A stretch of 64,000 nucleotides of DNA from Tenrec ecaudatus (Eukaryota > Chordata > Mammalia > Afrosoricida > Tenrecidae), in the NCBI RefSeq assembly GCF_050624435.1, contig NC_134535.1, forward strand, positions 72,350,494 through 72,414,493. The letters run 5' to 3'. The translations under genes were made by a program, and so were the position numbers. The first letter of the stretch is position 1. Every line of letters starts with the position of its first letter. Shown here in pieces: positions 44,410 through 55,487 of this stretch. The notes beneath the pieces are model-generated. The model saw only the letters and a program-made list of their open reading frames with translations. It did no database searches and had not been told where the DNA came from.

Positions 44410-44580
44410 GAGCGTTGGCGTCACAGTGAGTTCAGCATAGTGCTTCTAACCAAAAGGTTGGCAGTTCCAACCCACTAGCTGCTCCTTGGGAGAAAGATGA
44501 GGCTTTCTGCTCCTATAAAGATTTGCAGCCTCAGAAACCCCGTGGAGCAGTTCAGCTTCATCCTGTGAGAACAGACTTGG
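44410..44580 (+). mobile_element. AfroSINE-type copy
   Basis: 'gcttctaaccaaaaggttgg', 'ctgctcctataaagatttgc' and 'gcctcagaaaccccgtggag'. The final tail is missing. Confidence 0.8.
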
Positions 44581-44629
44581 CGACGGGCCTGATTTTGCAT
44601 CCTGTGTACAAATGCCCTGAGACACAGAC

Positions 44630-45265
44630 AGAGTTGGTTATGTCCTGGGCTGCTGACTACAAGGTCAGTAGTTTGAAACCACCAGCAGCTCTGCAGGAGA
44701 AAGAGGAGGCTTTTTAATCCCTCATGCCTTGCCCCTATAATAGAGTTTCTCATGTTGTGGTGACCACCCCCCCAACCATAAAATTATTTTTGTTGCTACT
44801 TCATAACTGTAATTTTGCTACTGTTATGAATCATCATGTAAATATCTGATAGGCAGGATGTATTTTAATTGTTACAAATTGAACATAATTAAAGCATAGT
44901 GATTAATCACAAAACCAATATGTAATTATCTATTGTGAATTTTTAGTTCTGATGACACCTAAATGAAATGTTGTGTTGAAGCATGGTGTAGCCTGGGTAA
45001 CAGTCTTCATGCCGGGGACTCTTATGTGTGGTACTCTTACGTGGGTATATGTGCATGTGGGCGGACCCACCCAGAGATGAATACAGGAGTGGTGTCTCGG
45101 TTCCTAAGATCATCGGAAATAGGTGTTTTCCGATGGTCTTAGGCAACCCCTGAAAAAAGGTCATTCAACCCCCCCAAGGGGTCGTGACCCACGGGTTGAG
45201 AACCGCCGCCCTAACGCTTTGGAAACCCACAGGAGCAGTTCTACTTTGTCCTGTAGGGTTCCAAC
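44630..45265 (+). mobile_element. AfroSINE-type copy split by a SPIN-like element
   Basis: Left half: 'ggctgctgactacaaggtca', 'ggagaaagaggaggcttttt'. Right half at 45213-45265: 'ctttggaaacccacaggagc', 'ttgtcctgtagggttccaac'. The two halves join in SINE order across the hAT copy at 44719-45208. Confidence 0.75.
44719..45208 (-). mobile_element. Long SPIN-like hAT copy, reverse orientation
   Basis: About 490 bases, over twice the usual size here. Left terminal repeat is lost (starts near ccctcatgcc); right end 'acgggttgagaaccgccg' is intact. Interior adds 44850-45080, absent from the short copies ('tatctgataggcaggatgta'), and a near-palindrome 'cctaagatcatcggaaat' / 'ttccgatggtcttagg' at 45100-45144. 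It may derive from a longer member, but no transposase frame is present. Confidence 0.75.
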
Positions 45266-45420
45266 TAGAGATTTGTTTGTATGTGTGTGTTTTTTTTTAA
45301 TGTACAAGTGCACTGCTTGCAATTTTCTGAGCTGAAACCATCCAGATGCAAAACAGACGTACAAAACTTCTGTCTTGTCACTGCCTGAGGAACCGGCTGT
45401 TCCAGACAGAATCATCCCCT

Positions 45421-45840
45421 CTGCGTTGAAGTCCTCACACCCTGATACTTGTCAACACATCCCTGTGTGGAAATAGGGTCTTTGAAGATGCTTTTAGTCA
45501 CGCTAACAAGTCTGAGGTCATACTTGAGTGGACTGGGGCAAAGCCCTACACGACTCATGCTCTTATCAAAGACAAGGAAAGAGGGAGAGCCTGTGGCTCA
45601 GAGGAGGGTTGGCCAGGTGGCCGCGCAGGCAGCTGCAGCTGCAAGTCAAGGAATGAATGCTCCCAGCTGCTCCGGGCACCGGGAGAGAGGCCAGGAGCAG
45701 TTTCCCTCACATAGCCTGCAGAAAGGACCCACGAGACGGATGTCCTGATGCAGACTTCTAACGCCAGGACAGTGAGACAATAGATGTCCGCTCTTAAAGG
45801 TCACCCAAGCTGTAGGTTATTACAGAAGCCTCCAATCCAC
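45421..45840 (+). mobile_element. Old interspersed repeat, family unnamed
   Basis: 'gttgaagtcctcacaccctg', 'ggaaatagggtctttgaaga', 'ctcacatagcctgcagaaag' and 'gacagtgagacaatagatg' follow a familiar old mammalian repeat. Decayed, without open frames. Confidence 0.5.
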
Positions 45841-46311
45841 GCTTCCTGCTTCTGAAAAGGCCCCTGGTATACCCAGGGGGATGGCGGTCACAGTGACCTC
45901 ACGCACAGCTGAGTTCCAGCACTCCATCAGTGGCTGCCACGCCGTCTTACCCAGACCAGGAGTAAATGCAGGGTCTTTGGTGGGAACCACACAGGGTGGG
46001 TGTAGACGAGCCATGTTAACTAATTCATGATATCGCTTAGATATAGACGAACCCTTGGAATTAGACCCCTTTGAATCTCAAGAATCATCCCCAATGTATA
46101 CGTACCTTCCCCAGGACAAACAAGGCACAGAGAATTGGAATTAGTGAAAATAAGCATATCAAGCTCAAGACCTGCAGAATCGGCACGCAGACTTCTTATA
46201 TAATAAGCTGTACTGTTTTCTTAGACTTAAAGATGTTTATGGGGGGTTTGCATGCAAACAGAGTTTACTGTGGGCACAGCTCTATTGTAAAACACTTTGT
46301 AAGTTTTAAAG
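45841..46311. other. Intron 3, unassigned
   Basis: No recognised feature. Confidence 0.4.
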
Positions 46312-46510
46312 AAGTCCTGGTTGTGTCGTGGTTACAAATTGGATTCTGATCCACAAGGTCAGTGGGTGAAACAACCAGGAGCACCCTGGGAGAGAGATTG
46401 GGGCTTTTTATTCCTATAAACAGTTAGTCTGGGAAACTCATAGTGGCAGATCCGCCCTGTCCTGTGGGGTTGGTATGAGTCAATATTAACTCAATGCCAG
46501 TGAGTTTGGC
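46312..46510 (+). mobile_element. AfroSINE-type copy
   Basis: 'agtcctggttgtgtcgtggt', 'gggaaactcatagtggcaga' and 'atgagtcaatattaactcaa'. Confidence 0.8.
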
Positions 46511-47237
46511 ATTCAGGGGCAGGGGGGCGGGGATGGTACATTTAAACAAGCAGACCAAAAGAACGCACACCATCGCTGTCAAGTCATTTAGGGGCTTAAT
46601 CGCACAATGTGCATCTGCCTCACTGAGATTTAAGGCTGTGATCTTAGAGAAGCGGCTTGTCACATCTCTTCGCTCTGCATTTCCTCATAAGCTGCTCCCC
46701 ATATTGAAAACTTTCGAGATTTTTGATTCTCAAATTAGAATGACTGTGTTTGAAGTGTGTGATATAACCCCTCTAACCGTCCAGTGATTTCCTATTGCTC
46801 TTAAGAGCAAACTTCATCTCCAGACATGGCATAGGAGGATGTACATGATGTGTCCTCTTTTCCCATGGAGCCTCCTCTGGATCATTCCTCCCTTTACTCT
46901 TGGGCCTCTCTGCGCTGGGAAGGTGCCAGACGGGTTCTGCCTCGGGCCCTGTGATCACTGTCTAGAACACATTCCCTCCCCCTTCTTTTGTCAAATCAGA
47001 CGTAAGTTCCCATACATGTATTTAATATGTAAGTTTCCTTATTATAGTACCTGCTTTATCATATACATCGCCATGTGTTTTCAGTTGTGCATTTGTGGTT
47101 CTTTAATCAATGCCCATCTCATTTACCAGCACGAACCTTGACAGAAGTTGAGGTCATGTCTGTTGACGTCTTCATTGTAATCCCAGTGTTGGGGCAGTTC
47201 TTGACAAGTTTGTTGAATGATTGAGCAGATGCCCTAG
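46511..47237. other. Intron 3, unassigned
   Basis: No recognised feature. Confidence 0.4.
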
Positions 47238-47450
47238 GCCAGAGCTGCTTAAACTTCTTCCAATAGTGACCCCGATTTGCTGAGGAATTTGCAACCCAGA
47301 CCAGAGCTGCCAGGGGCACCTCGGACTCAGGCATTTGATTTGGAATCAGTGTTGGTCATTGTGCATTCAGAAACCTTTTACTGTGGCCAACTCTTTCCCG
47401 ACTCCCACCGTATTCAGCTGCCCACAGTTAAAGAGCTGTGACCTAGACCA
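47238..47450 (+). mobile_element. Ancient hAT-like element
   Basis: 'gagctgcttaaacttcttcc' at the left and 'cacagttaaagagctgtgac' at the right are imperfect inverted ends; the interior includes 'tttgcaacccagaccagagc'. Degraded and unnamed. Confidence 0.4.
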
Positions 47451-47969
47451 CAGTGTAACATTGTTAGATATTAGACAAGAACAAACTCGGTTAAGTTAAT
47501 CTATCTGTTCCTGCCTCTCCATATATAGGTATACTATTGTTTCTATGAATAAAAAGTTCTATTTCTAAAGTACTGGAATTATTAATATTTCACATAAAGA
47601 CCCATTGGGTAATTTCTCTCACTTCCCATATAGCTTGCCTTAGAAACTTATAGAACCAGTGTTTTCCTCAAAGCGACACCATTTCCCCCTTCTTTTGCCC
47701 GTGTTTTTTGCTGCTTTAAAGTATCAAGAACAACTCCATTAAGTTGGATGAGGTTTGTTCTGCCAAGGCATATTGGATAGCAGTCATAGCCAGCCGCTCT
47801 TCGTAATTGGAGTGGCAAGATTCAGCATGTCTCTCTATCCTGGCCCGGTAACTGCTGATCTTTCTCGATCTTGCTTTGGTTTCTCTGATGTCTTCCAGAA
47901 GACAGAAGCCCGGGCTCTGGCGAAGTGTGGGTGCTGTTAGTTGCCTTGGAGTAAACTGGGGAGTCTATC
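47451..47969. other. Intron 3, unassigned
   Basis: AT-rich unique-looking sequence. Confidence 0.4.
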
Positions 47970-48112
47970 TTGGACTCAGACCAGGGAACGTGGCAGAGCA
48001 GAATGGTCCCATCGGGTGTTCTGGGCTGTCATCTTAATGGAAGCAGAATATTGTCACCCGCCGAGCTGTTGCAGGCAGCGCGTAACCACTGTACCACCAG
48101 GACTCCTTTCCG
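47970..48112 (-). mobile_element. AfroSINE-type copy, reverse orientation
   Basis: 'agcagaatggtcccatcggg' body and 'cgtaaccactgtaccaccag' head, ending gactcc. The far tail is lost. Confidence 0.8.
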
Positions 48113-48899
48113 TTGTCTAGAGAGATCAGAGCCATGAAACAGGGCGCTAATAGCAGTGCCATTAGCTTCTTTGGCTAACGAGTGCTTACCTACTACATTC
48201 AGAACAAGACAGGAACATCAACGATCAATGTGAGCATCACACTTCCTTTCCAGCAAGGTCACCTCCTGGCTGTCTCCCGCCCTCTCTCTGTCGCTGAAGG
48301 CGTGGGATAGATTAGCTTCCAAAGCGAGAATGAAAGAAAGATTAAACATTAAGGTAATAATCCTGCTGTTTGAAGTTAGCAGGTACCAGAGAGCGTAGGA
48401 TAAACATACATCTTATTGGTTATACTACATGAGGAAATTTTAATATAACAAAGGATATTATGGCATAAAATCTAAATCATATTTTTTCATAAAACATACT
48501 TTTGAATTTAGTTGCAGATTACCCATAATTCTGATGAGGTAGTTGCCGAAGAATAAGCCAAATTCTTCAAAGCTGAATAACTGTTTACAGAATCAGGGAA
48601 GGAGTTAATTAATTGTCTACATTCCCTTTTATCTTTTCCTCCTCCAGCCTTCCCTTGCCTCCCTCCCTTGCCAACACCCCCCATGTAGGTATCAAAGATA
48701 AAATGAGGGGAATTGGAAGTAAATATTTTTCCAGATTACATAACTATTTAATAATCACTTTTGAGTATGCCCACAAACCTAGTGACTTGGAATTAGAAGA
48801 GAGAGTTCTCTTTCTTGAAGAGAAGTTGTCTGCCTCCCCGTGAGCCTTTCCGGAGACAGAGTGCTCACTCGCTAGGAAGAAGCTACCTAATGATTCCCA
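48113..48899. other. Intron 3, unassigned
   Basis: AT-rich; no repeat recognised. Confidence 0.4.
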
Positions 48900-49105
48900 G
48901 CCAAACTCACTGCCACCGAATGGAGTCCATCTCACAGCCACCCCAAAGTCCAGGGGCAGAATGGCTCCCATGGCTTCCCAAGGCCGGGAACTCTGTACAG
49001 GAGGGGAAAGAAAGCCTCATCTTCCCCCACAGAGCAGCTGGTGGTTGTGAAATCTTGACTTTGCAGTTAGCAGCCCGCTGCACAATCTCTATCCTGCTAG
49101 GGCAC
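48900..49105 (-). mobile_element. AfroSINE-type copy, reverse orientation
   Basis: 'gccaaactcactgccaccga', 'gagcagctggtggttgtgaa' and 'tgcagttagcagcccgctgc'. Full length. Confidence 0.9.
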
Positions 49106-49326
49106 TTCTATGCCACCTGGGCACTTTGCTCCATTATTAGGTGGTTCCAATTCCTGTTTGTTGTTGGTTCTTTTTCTTTTAAACAGGTTTCCATACATAG
49201 TTTTAACTCTTGGTGTCTCTCGTGTATGTCAGAGTAGAAATGGGTTTCTCTGAGTATTCAGTGGCTTGATTAATTAATTTATTTGGGGGGAAGTGCTGTT
49301 CCTTCTCCCACACCCTCCTGCTCACT

Positions 49327-49470
49327 CCCTCCCACACTGCCATCAAGTTGATTCTGCCTCGTAGTGTCCCTTTGAGGCTCCAAATCTATAGCTAATTCTC
49401 CAGCAGAGCTGCTGGGGGCTGCAAACTGTGGATGTTGCACTTGGTAACCACTGTGCCACCAGGGCACCGC
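49327..49470 (-). mobile_element. AfroSINE-type copy, reverse orientation
   Basis: 'cactgccatcaagttgattc', 'cagcagagctgctgggggct' and 'aaccactgtgccaccagggc'; internal deletion. Confidence 0.85.
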
Positions 49471-49859
49471 CCACAGAGGGTGCACTAACATCAGGACCAT
49501 GCAGTCATGCATGGCTCCGTGACATTTCCAGATGTGAATGGTGCCCTCCTGCTCCTCTGCCAACAGTTAGGAATGTTACTTATGGAAATCTTTGTATGAT
49601 AAGGCAAAAGCCAAGGTCAAGAAGGCGTTGATTGCGGTTGATAGCACTCTGGTAAGTGGGAATCAGAACAAAATACTTGCACCTGTGCATTTTGTTCCCT
49701 TTAACTCAAGTGAGATCATTTTATTCCTGTCGATTGTGAGCCATCACCGGGAACCTTGAACCCTGAAGCCTTTCCTACGCCACCTGGCCCTCCATTGGAA
49801 GTGAAAACAAAATAAAGCCTGCACTGGTATAAATAACAACACCCCTACCACCCACCCCA

Positions 49860-50035
49860 AACAAACAAACAAACACACTGCTATGGAGTCAGTGCTGACT
49901 CCCAGGGACCTGATCAAATAGGCTAGAACGTCCCTGTGGGTTCCAGAGGTGACTGCCTGAGAGGCCAAAGTCCCTTCTTTCTGCAGAGGAGCGGCTGGTG
50001 TTTTTTCCATGGCCAACCTTGCAGGTAGGGCTCTT
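49860..50035 (-). mobile_element. AfroSINE-type copy, reverse orientation
   Basis: An (AAAC)n lead at 49857-49874, then 'gagtcagtgctgactcccag', 'tgcagaggagcggctggtgt'. The head is diverged. Confidence 0.75.
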
Positions 50036-51189
50036 ACTGTTGTCATAGAGTGACTGTCACTAAGAAGCTTGACTCAGTGTGCATTAGCTTCATTACCACA
50101 GGTCTCATTGTCTTCCTACTCTGACAGGAAGAGCAAACAAAACCAAAGAAAACTCTAGCTCTTGGCTCCACAGTTGAGTAGGAAAGCCGTATTAGATTGT
50201 CTTTTCTTTGGTCTTTTTCTGAATTGAACATGGTACTCCATGCAGACCTGGCAGGCCACGTGTTCTATGTAGAATGGTGCGAGCCACGTTGGATCAGTGT
50301 GAAAGCAAGACTTCATCCCCCAAACAGAGAGCTCAGAGGCTGGTCTCCGAAGGCCCAGGGCGCAGCAGCATCCAGATCAGGATTCCTGAACCCCAAGCTC
50401 GTCCTCTGTGCACTTTGGTAGCAGAGGCACCCAGCTGCCAGTATTATCACCCCAGGGGCAAAAAGAGAGCTGAGTCTTTTCAGTCATTGCAGCCCCCCCC
50501 CGGAAGCACAGAGATACACAAGAAGTGGCTCTCCTCCATGGGTGATGACAAGTGGGGGCAGGGGAGCAGGAAGAGGTGCAGAAGCCTGCCCATACATGCC
50601 TTTTCCTTTTGAACGTCATGTTTTAGGTAAAAGTTTGCACAGCAGATTAATTTCCCATTCAGTTCATATACAACTAGTTCTGCGACATTTGTCACGGTTC
50701 CCACAATGTGTCAACATTCCCCCCATTTCCACCCAGCTTCCCTACCCCTCTGGCCTTTTCATCTTGCTTCTGGGCAAATGGTGTCTGTTTGGTCCGGACT
50801 AGTTGATTGTTCTAAGCAGCACATTCCTCTAGGGTGTGACTGTTTATTTTATAAGCCAATCTATTATCTCTCTGAAAGCTGACCTCCGGGAGGGGCTTCG
50901 GTTCCATATTAAAAGGGTGAGTCAGGTGATTGGACTCTCTCAGTCCAGCCAGATCATCTTAAGTGAGACCATTAAGCCACGTTAGGTCTGCTGATTTCAT
51001 CGTTTGACTATGCCTTCTAAGTGCTGTCAGGAACTGAAATCATATCCACTCCGAAATATATGCCGACTTGCCTGGGCCATGATACTCTGGTTTGACAGTA
51101 ATAATAATAATGCAATGCGGCAGTGATGTAATGACCCCCTCCCCCCATGGTACGATCTAATTCTTGTAAGATGATGACGATTGAGGGTG
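50036..51189. other. Intron 3, unassigned
   Basis: No recognised feature; a poly-C run at 50492-50500. Confidence 0.4.
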
Positions 51190-51610
51190 GGATGCAACTC
51201 TCTTACCCAGTCCCAGCTCAGACTCTGTGTCAGGGGGCTGCCCCAGAGTATGGCTGGCAACGCCATTGATCTTATTACCGATGAAAGGAGAGAAGAGCAA
51301 GCAGTGAGGGGCAGGGGGCTGTACTACCACCTAGAGAGGAGAGCTAGGTGCAGGGCGTATCCTTGGCGCCCAGGCCCCAAACTCTGCGATTCTGCGGAAG
51401 GTTGATACCAAGGCACAGGGAGCTTTCTAAGGCATGCCGTCTCCTGGTGCTGAAGGAGAGAGTGAGAGAGCGCTGACAAGCCTGTCCTTAGAGATGCCAC
51501 TGTGACTTTGGACTTCCAGCCCTTTAAACTCTTAAGAGAAAACATTTCCCTTTGTTAAAGCCATCCGTGTGGCATTGCTGTTATAGCCTCACTAGGTATC
51601 TAATACAAAC
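51190..51610 (+). mobile_element. Old interspersed repeat, forward copy
   Basis: Ends 'ttgttaaagccatccgtgtg', 'gctgttatagcctcactagg', the same end as 13735. The 5' border is uncertain. Confidence 0.4.
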
Positions 51611-52039
51611 GGCAGAGTCTCTGATGGCGATCTTTAGTCCCCTTGCCTATAGGGTTGCAAGCATGTGAACATTTGAACGTCATAATATCTTTACTAGAGC
51701 CAGTCACATTCCAGTTAGGTTGCATGCATTTTTTTCACTTTCTAAACCTACATCTTGGAACCCTTTAAGGGTCATGTCAGGAGTTAAGTGCAAGTCCTGC
51801 ACCTCTGAAGTCAAACTGAAAGTAGTTGGGAGGGTGGACGGAACATGCAACAGAGTGGCAGCGATTCTGTCCCCTTTCCTACCGAATAGGACTCGTCATA
51901 AGCCATAAGGCCTCTTCAAACTGGCACTTCCATGGCTCAAGGTCTAATTCCCCTTTATTGGGTGACTTGGAGTCGAGACCAGTACTGTCTCAGAGGTCTT
52001 TTTATGATAATGGAAATGCTCTTTGTGCCTTCGACTACA
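51611..52039. other. Intron 3, unassigned
   Basis: No recognised feature. Confidence 0.4.
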
Positions 52040-52165
52040 GTAGCCCTTAGAGACACGGATGTTAAACATTTGAAATGTGGCTGGTGAGGCTGAGGAGCTG
52101 AATTTTGCCTCTGCATAGGCACTTGTGGCTAATGATTATTGTTCTGGACAGTGCAGAGATAGATT
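52040..52165 (+). mobile_element. Possible ancient DNA-transposon fragment
   Basis: 'catttgaaatgtggctggtg' and 'attgttctggacagtgcaga' resemble the ends of an old eutherian element; the middle is missing. Confidence 0.35.
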
Positions 52166-52567
52166 CTTTCAAAGCCCCGGCCCTCGCAGGCCTCTTGAGC
52201 ATGATAGGATGGTATGGTCCAAGGTATTTGAAACATGATCTGGCTGATGCCGAGTATGATGGGACTATTACCTGTCTTGGTGACAGTACTAGATGCTGAT
52301 GAAGCTTAAGACACTTACATCTTCAGCAACCCTGGTCGGCGTATATTGAGTGAGTGGCCAGCTGACACTCCTATCTTGTTATTTTTATGAGAATTACTAG
52401 CTTTACTCGCTGATTATGTTTCTGTTGAGGACCTCTTGCTACATACGATGGGCTGATGCATTTATTCCATACTAATCTGTTCCATACTTAAAACAAAGAT
52501 AGTCTTAAGAATACAAGTTAAATAATGGAAAAGACTTACTTTCCCAGAAACAGAGACTATAGGGGAG
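52166..52567. other. Intron 3, unassigned
   Basis: No recognised feature. Confidence 0.4.
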
Positions 52568-52720
52568 GAAACCCAAACAAACCCCACTGCCTGTAAGTCT
52601 ATGCTGACTCTTGACCACCCTTTAGCGCAGAGTAGAACGTCTCCCTAGAGTTTCCATGTCTGCAGATCCCCATGGAATTAGACGGCCACAGGCTTCTCCC
52701 ATGGAGTGACCAACCCTTTG
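52568..52720 (-). mobile_element. Truncated AfroSINE-type copy, reverse orientation
   Basis: 'caaaccccactgcctgtaag', 'tctatgctgactcttgacca' and 'tagagtttccatgtctgcag'; the head is not recognisable. Confidence 0.7.
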
Positions 52721-53009
52721 ATTATCAACTGCATCAGTTGGGATCCTAAAAGAGAGCAGACTGTCCAATAAAAGAAATAAAATTTTAAAAAAAGAAAACT
52801 TGGAAGCAACTGGAACCATTGTAACTGCTTTAAAAGAGGGAAGAAAGTGGAATTGATTCCCAAAGAAACAAGCAGTTTTGCACTGCAGCTCCCAACGTGG
52901 TTTAGAAATGTCCAGCCTCTCAGGGTGGGGAGTAGAGAGTGGGACTGACAAACCACAAGCAGGGGAAGATTAGTTGACGATCTACTTCCATAAGGTCTCC
53001 CAAAACTCA
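52721..53009. other. Intron 3, unassigned
   Basis: No recognised feature. Confidence 0.4.
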
Positions 53010-53172
53010 GACAGAACCACGCTGTTGAGCCGGATTGGAGCAGCCCCTCTGATAGAGAAGAACAATTCCATGGAGTCCTCGAGGCTGCACATCTTTACAG
53101 CAGCCAAGCATCTCCTCTTCTTTACCCATGGAGCTGCTGATGGGCTCAAACCACCAGCCTTGTCTTAGCACA
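53010..53172 (-). mobile_element. AfroSINE-type copy, reverse orientation
   Basis: 'ttgagccggattggagcagc', 'cccatggagctgctgatggg' and 'ctcaaaccaccagccttgtc'. Confidence 0.75.
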
Positions 53173-53344
53173 TGTGTTCTATGGACCACATGGGCTATGC
53201 TTTCTCAGTAGTAGCCCGATGTTTACCCCGCGGCTCCATCAAGGATTGTTCCTACAAAGACTACAGCCTAGAAAACTGGGTGGATCATTTCTGCTAGATG
53301 ACAATTCGGTACCTCACGGAAACAAATCTCCTGTTTCCATCAAG

Positions 53345-53455
53345 TCCTGGGTGACACAAACTGTGAAGGGCTTGACTACTAGGAAGGTCACAGCCTTGGG
53401 AAGCTAGTGGGCACAGTTCTCTGCCGCACACAGAGTCAGGGTTCAGCTCCATGGC
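53345..53455 (+). mobile_element. AfroSINE-type copy with internal deletion
   Basis: 'tcctgggtgacacaaactgt' head joined early to 'cacagccttgggaagctagt' and the tail 'cagagtcagggttcagctcc'. Confidence 0.55.
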
Positions 53456-53560
53456 AGATTGGTTTGGTTTTTTGCGATGCTACTTCCTGCAGGTCATTGG
53501 TGGATCACAGTGCTATGTTTACTTCGTCTGGCTGGCAGCTGTTTCCTGATGTACATAGAC

Positions 53561-53784
53561 CAGGGGGCCTCAAACTACTTCCCGCGGGCCACATGCGGCC
53601 TGCCCAGGGCATTTATCTGGCCTGCCTGGTGGTTTTGCCCCATTTGTTTTTTTACTTCAAAATAAGGTATGTGCAGTGTGCATAGTAATTTGGTCATAGG
53701 TTTTTTTTAAAACGATAGTCCGGCCCTCCAATGGGTCTGGGGGACAGTGAACTGACCCCTGTTTAAAATGTTTGAGGACCCCTG
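53561..53784 (-). mobile_element. Second hAT family: terminal repeat CAGGGGTCCTCAAAC type
   Basis: Left end cagggggcctcaaact and right end gtttgaggacccctg are near-perfect inverted repeats. Flanked by acatagac (53553-53560) and ccatagac (53785-53792), 7 of 8 identical. 224 bases; interior 'ggccacatgcggcctgccca', 'acttcaaaataaggtatgtg' and 'aaacgatagtccggccctcc'. Distinct from the SPIN-like copies; similar non-autonomous hATs (hAT1/OposCharlie-like) are known in scattered tetrapods. Orientation is assigned by convention only. Confidence 0.85.
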
Positions 53785-54019
53785 CCATAGACATTTTAAT
53801 AACAGTGTGGATAAATTCTTACAGGCCAAGCTCAACCTTGAGCCAGAGATTCTGAACCAACAAAGATTGATCGATTATTTCAGAGTCTTTAACCTACTCG
53901 TTGAAATCTGAGTTCTAGCGAATCACAGATGGGGGGTTGAGGCTCTTTCTGCTTAGAAGTCAATCAAAAGCTAGTGGGCAAACCGGCTTGTGGAAATGGC
54001 GAGGTAGCAGGGGTTAAAA
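53785..54019. other. Intron 3, unassigned
   Basis: Nothing recognised. Confidence 0.4.
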
Positions 54020-54190
54020 AACTCAGTAGCCATCAAGTGGATTTTGAATCCTGGCAATCCCAAGGTTGTCAGAGTCGAACTGTGTGCGCAGGGTTTTCAG
54101 CTGCTGACTTTTCCAAAGTAATTGCCAGGCCTTTATTCCAAGGTGACGCCGAAAGAAAGAAGTGGACTTGAACTTAAATTGTAGCTGGGT
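54020..54190 (-). mobile_element. Degraded AfroSINE-type copy, reverse orientation
   Basis: 'ctcagtagccatcaagtgga' tail and 'gggttttcagctgctgactt' body; head diverged. Confidence 0.55.
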
Positions 54191-55039
54191 GCATTGCATT
54201 GCTTGCTTGCGCCATTTACTGGTGTCGTGGAAGGTTAAAGAAGGAAGCAATCCTCCCTCAAAGGGAGATAAGGGGAAAAATAATATTTTTCCAAAACAAA
54301 GTAGAGTTGATTTTTATTGACATCATTAAATTACTGCAAATTAAAATAATTGTTAAGTAAGTGTCTCCTTTTTAGCTTTTTGTCATCTTCTAGGCCTTGC
54401 TTTTAAATTTCTGTTTACATAGAAGAGTAAATTGAATTTGCACTTGTGGGCTCAAAGAAGGGTTGATTTGTATGGGCTATGAATAGGCTTTTGACCCGAA
54501 ATTCCTTTTTTCCATTTTTAACGTGTGTTATAATTGGCTCATGAATAGGGCCCTGGTTATCCTAGGAATGTCTGTATGAAAACACTGCAGCCATCTTTGT
54601 CATGTTTGTGATCCAGAAGATAATTACATTTTGTGTTGACCTTGCTTTTAGCTGAAAGAACTGACTCTTTACATCTTACATCATGGCTTATTTGGTACTT
54701 AGTATCATTAATTCTTAATCAAGAATCTGTTTCCTTGCAAAACTCCTTCGCTGACTTTCTTCTTTGATGCCACAGGACCAGTGGGCCAGTCTAAGCATGT
54801 GCTCTTTTAATGAAACTTCTTAATTATCTTTCTAGAAACGAGATGAGCAGAGGCAGTTTATTTTTATCTGTATGGGAGAGGTTATTTCCTCGCCAAATCT
54901 CTCCTTAAAAGAAGTCTCATATTATGAGGTGTTAGTTATTCCAGCCAGGCAGTTTCCAAGAAGGTTTTTTTTGTTTTGTTGGGTTTTTGGGCAGGAGAGT
55001 GGGGGGATTGTTATTGGAAATAAAGGGGATCATGGACGT
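54191..55039. other. Intron 3, repeat-poor AT-rich block
   Basis: 54290-54860 is repeat-free and AT-rich; candidate conserved non-coding DNA by composition only. Confidence 0.35.
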
Positions 55040-55215
55040 GTTCCAGGGGCCCTGGTGGCGCGGGGGTTCTGTATGGGCCGCTCACGACGGGCCTGTCTGC
55101 TCTCAGAAAGAGCTACAGTCTCGGAAACTCACAGGGTCAAGTTCACCCTGTCCGGTAGGGTTGCTCTGTGTCGGCATCCACTCGATGACAGTGACTTTTA
55201 TTTTTGGGTTTTAAT
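55040..55215 (+). mobile_element. AfroSINE-type copy
   Basis: 'gggccctggtggcgcggggg', 'cggaaactcacagggtcaag' and 'ggcatccactcgatgacagt'. Confidence 0.85.
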
Positions 55216-55220
55216 CTGTT

Positions 55221-55410
55221 CACAGAGCCCTGGTGACTCAGGGCTGCTATCCACACAGTGTGTGGTTCGAGCCGAGCAGCCATTCTGCTGGGGAGGGAAG
55301 AAGCTCTCTCCTTTCCTGAAGATCAACAGCCCGAAACCCTGGGGAGCAGTTCTGCTCGGTCCTCCAGGCTTGCTCTGAGGCAGGATCAGCAGTGGCAGCG
55401 AGGTTTTTGT
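55221..55410 (+). mobile_element. AfroSINE-type copy
   Basis: 'cagagccctggtgactcagg', 'gtgtgtggttcgagccgagc' (B-box gttcgagcc), 'cccgaaaccctggggagcag'. It lies directly behind the copy at 55040, in the same orientation. Confidence 0.88.
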
Positions 55411-55428
55411 TTTTCCTTCCCAAATGTG

Positions 55429-55486
<58 letters not shown>
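55429..55486. repeat. (TA)n(CA)n microsatellite
   Basis: A short TA run, then about 25 CA units after the SINE tail; alternating purine-pyrimidine throughout. Confidence 0.97.

Positions 55487-55487
<1 letters not shown>

Noticed and set aside
54872..55378. 168-codon plus-strand frame
   Set aside because: Runs through two AfroSINE-type copies; no domain.
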